Source: Methyloversatilis sp.
GTDB taxonomy: Bacteria; Pseudomonadota; Gammaproteobacteria; Burkholderiales; Rhodocyclaceae
NCBI RefSeq assembly: GCF_030696805.1
Contig: NZ_JAUYRO010000041.1
Coordinates: forward strand, 1-64,000
Direction of reading: 5' to 3'
Length of the DNA stretch: 64,000 bases
This document shows, piece after piece, positions 61,985 through 64,000 of the stretch. The notes under the pieces are model-generated. The model was given only the letters and a program-made list of their open reading frames with translations, did no database searches and was not told the origin of the DNA. The translations under genes were made by a program, and so were the position numbers. How positions within the stretch are numbered: position 1 is the stretch's first letter; each line of letters starts with the position of its first letter.

Positions 61985-64000
61985 CTATTGGATCACCGTT
62001 CCGTCGAGGGGTGCCGCCTGGCGGGCCAGCCAGTCCTCGATGGGCATGGGGCGGGCCAGGTAGTAGCCCTGCATGGCATCGCAGCCGTGCTCGACCAGGA
62101 AGTCCGACTGGCTGCGCGTCTCCACTCCCTCGGCCACCAGCTTCAGGCCCAGGCTGACGGCCACCGAGAAGATCAGCTTGACGATGGCGGTGTCGGTGGG
62201 ATCGGCGGGTGCACCGTCAATGAAGCTCTTGTCGATCTTCAGTTCATACAGCGGCATGCGCTTGAGGTAATTCAGGCTGGAGTAGCCGGTGCCAAAGTCA
62301 TCGATGGAGAAACGGATGCCCAGCGCCACCAGCTCCTGCATGCGCGCGATGGCGCCGTCCACATCTTCGATGAGCATGCCCTCGGTCACCTCCAGGATGA
62401 TCTCGCTGGCCTGCGCCTGATTCTCAGCCAGGATGGCGGCAACCCGTTGAACGAAATCGGTCTGGCGGAACTGGCGCGGGCTGACGTTGACGGAGATCGG
62501 CGTTGCTTTTCCCAGTGCCTGCAGCCGCACCGAGGTCAGGCACGCCTGCTTGAGCGCCCACTCCCCCAACTCGACGATCAGCCCCATCTCCTCCGCCAGC
62601 GGAATGAACTCCGAGGGCGGAACATGGCCGAGCGCCGGGTGGTGCCAGCGCATGAGCAGCTCGGCGCCCGTGGCCTGACCATGGCGGTCGAACTGGGGTT
62701 GCAGCACCATCCGCAGCTCATTGCGCGCCAGGGCGTGCGACAGCGCTTCCTCGGTGGCGATGCGCTTCTCCACCACCGCCTGCATGGCGGCTTCGAAGAA
62801 GGCGACCTGGTTGCGCCCGGCCTCCTTGGCGCGGTACATCGCGGTGTCGGCCTCGCGCAGCAGGTCGCTGCTGGTCTGTCCCGCCTTGTCGATCAGGGTG
62901 ACGCCGATGCTGGCGCTGCAGCGATAGCTGCGGCCGTCGATCTCGATCGAGCGGCGCAGTTCGTCGCGGACCTTTTCGGCGATGCGCATGGCCAGACGGG
63001 CGCTATCGGCCACTTCGGGCGCGAGCTCGGTGATCAGGACCACGAACTCGTCGCCACCCAGGCGCGCCACCGTGTCCTCGGCGCGGAACATGGCCTGCAG
63101 GCGCTGGGCGACCTGCTGCAGCAGCTGGTCGCCCACGGCATGACCGCGTGCGTCGTTGATGTTCTTGAAGTGGTCCAGGTCGATGAAGAGCAGCGCGCCC
63201 TCGACGCCGCTGCGTGCTCGCGCAGCCACCGCCTGCTGCAGCCGGTCCAGCATGAGCCGCCGGTTGGGCAACTGGGTCAGCGGATCGTAGAAGGCCAGGT
63301 TTCTGATCTCGTCCTCGGCCGCCTTGCGTTCGGTGATGTCCACCAGGGTGCCCACGTAGTTGACCACCGTACCGTCCGGGCTGTGGACCGAGGTGATGGT
63401 CAGCCACTGGGGATGGACGGAGCCGTCCTTGCACCGCACCCGCAACTCACCGTGCCAGGACGCGTCTTTCGCAACTGAATTCCACAGTTCGCGCATGAAG
63501 GCTTCGTCGTGCTGGTTCGACGGCAGCAGCAGATCGGGTTGCGCGCCGACGGCATCGGCTGCCGCGTAGCCGGTGATCTCGGTGAAAGCCCGGTTGACCT
63601 TGAGGATGACCCGCGAGGCATCGGTCACGAAGATGCCTTCCTGCGATTCGAAGGCGGTGGCGGCGATCAGCAGCTCTTCCTGCGCCTGCTTGCTCTGGGT
63701 GATGTCGCGATGGATGCCGAACAGGCCCACTGCCCGGCCTTCGGCATCCAGGATGGGCCATTTGCTGGTGCTGACCCAACGCAGCTCGCCCTGGCCGTTA
63801 CGGCGCTGCCGGGGCTGCTCCAGCAGCGGCTGGCCGGTCGCCATCACGCGCTGGTCTTCGGCGTCCACAACGCGACCCTCCTCGGCCGTGAAGATCTCGC
63901 CGGTCGACTTGCCGATCAGCTCGCGCCAGCTGTCGTGCCCCAGGCTTTTCGCCATGGACTGGCTGCAGAACAGCATGCGCGACTGTGCGTCCTTTGAAAA
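61985..64000 (-). CDS. PAS-GGDEF-EAL protein (N-terminus outside window)
   Basis: The frame is open to the window edge; the first ATG (63976) lies within a PAS domain, so the true start is beyond 64000. At least two or three PAS domains (WPILDAEGRAVGLFGIHRDI, FVTDASRVILKVNRAFTEIT) precede a GGDEF domain with an intact GGDEF and an EAL domain. The EAL signature reads ELLMRW, with Leu for Ala but the metal-binding Glu kept, and later DDFGTGYSSLNYL and the catalytic LKIDKSFID are intact. It could make or degrade cyclic di-GMP, or both. Confidence 0.93.
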   Translation of the reverse strand, partial: FSKDAQSRMLFCSQSMAKSLGHDSWRELIGKSTGEIFTAEEGRVVDAEDQRVMATGQPLLEQPRQRRNGQGELRWVSTSKWPILDAEGRAVGLFGIHRDITQSKQAQEELLIAATAFESQEGIFVTDASRVILKVNRAFTEITGYAAADAVGAQPDLLLPSNQHDEAFMRELWNSVAKDASWHGELRVRCKDGSVHPQWLTITSVHSPDGTVVNYVGTLVDITERKAAEDEIRNLAFYDPLTQLPNRRLMLDRLQQAVAARARSGVEGALLFIDLDHFKNINDARGHAVGDQLLQQVAQRLQAMFRAEDTVARLGGDEFVVLITELAPEVADSARLAMRIAEKVRDELRRSIEIDGRSYRCSASIGVTLIDKAGQTSSDLLREADTAMYRAKEAGRNQVAFFEAAMQAVVEKRIATEEALSHALARNELRMVLQPQFDRHGQATGAELLMRWHHPALGHVPPSEFIPLAEEMGLIVELGEWALKQACLTSVRLQALGKATPISVNVSPRQFRQTDFVQRVAAILAENQAQASEIILEVTEGMLIEDVDGAIARMQELVALGIRFSIDDFGTGYSSLNYLKRMPLYELKIDKSFIDGAPADPTDTAIVKLIFSVAVSLGLKLVAEGVETRSQSDFLVEHGCDAMQGYYLARPMPIEDWLARQAAPLDGTVIQ

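Noticed and set aside
61931-63478. 515-codon plus-strand open frame antisense to the GGDEF-EAL gene
   Set aside because: The opposite strand encodes intact GGDEF and EAL motifs; this frame has none.

Overview
The window reads as chromosomal DNA of a GC-rich betaproteobacterium that grows on methanol. A calcium-type methanol dehydrogenase operon (mxaFJGI-RSACKLD), isocitrate lyase and malate synthase, AceK, Hda, and PEP-CTERM surface proteins together suggest the Rhodocyclales, with Methyloversatilis the closest fit I can think of. The genus is an inference from gene content, not from a search. No phage, transposase, CRISPR array or rRNA was seen. There is one tRNA. Layout: 1-4862 holds the end of a circularly permuted ATP-grasp/alpha-E protein, its transglutaminase partner, ribosomal protein L31 and a membrane glycosyltransferase. 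4898-24000 is mostly central metabolism and housekeeping: pgi, pdxH, a DUF192 protein, rluE, aceK diverging from icd, a cold-shock protein, clpS-clpA, an RraA-like protein, aceA, a LysR regulator, aceB, a small cytochrome c, dut, coaBC, radC, rpmB and rpmG. 23695-39245 is the methanol oxidation locus. A histidine kinase and response regulator (moxY, moxX) diverge from mxaF. The structural genes mxaF, J, G and I are followed by the AAA/von Willebrand maturation set (R, S, A, C, K, L, D). Behind them lie a SoxYZ-like carrier, a trypsin-like protease, a parvulin and two small secreted proteins of unknown role. Strong stem-loops sit in the mxaF leader, between mxaF and mxaJ, before mxaI, and between mxaI and mxaR. 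They could set the unequal output of an operon whose first genes are needed in large excess. 39262-42983 returns to housekeeping (purM, a permease, hda, a HAD phosphatase). 43047-50344 looks like a zinc-starvation island: a Fur/Zur regulator, a ZnuD-like TonB receptor, three PEP-CTERM surface proteins with His-x-His motifs, a DUF1826 protein and a COG0523 GTPase without the usual CxCC motif. A shared AT-rich motif lies in the two divergent control regions. I regard this as the most interesting under-described system in the window. 50351-57138 contains a PAS-GGDEF protein, a PRMT-like methyltransferase, tRNA-Ser(CGA) beside serS, and a fourth PEP-CTERM protein. 57344-61757 is a cyanate unit: a DJ-1/PfpI protein, a three-gene ABC importer and cyanase. 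The window ends with slyX and a GGDEF-EAL protein cut by the edge. Besides the zinc island, the strongest non-coding signals are a complete intrinsic terminator at the end of a long structured leader directly before aceA, and a perfect 51-nt palindrome serving as a two-way terminator after icd.
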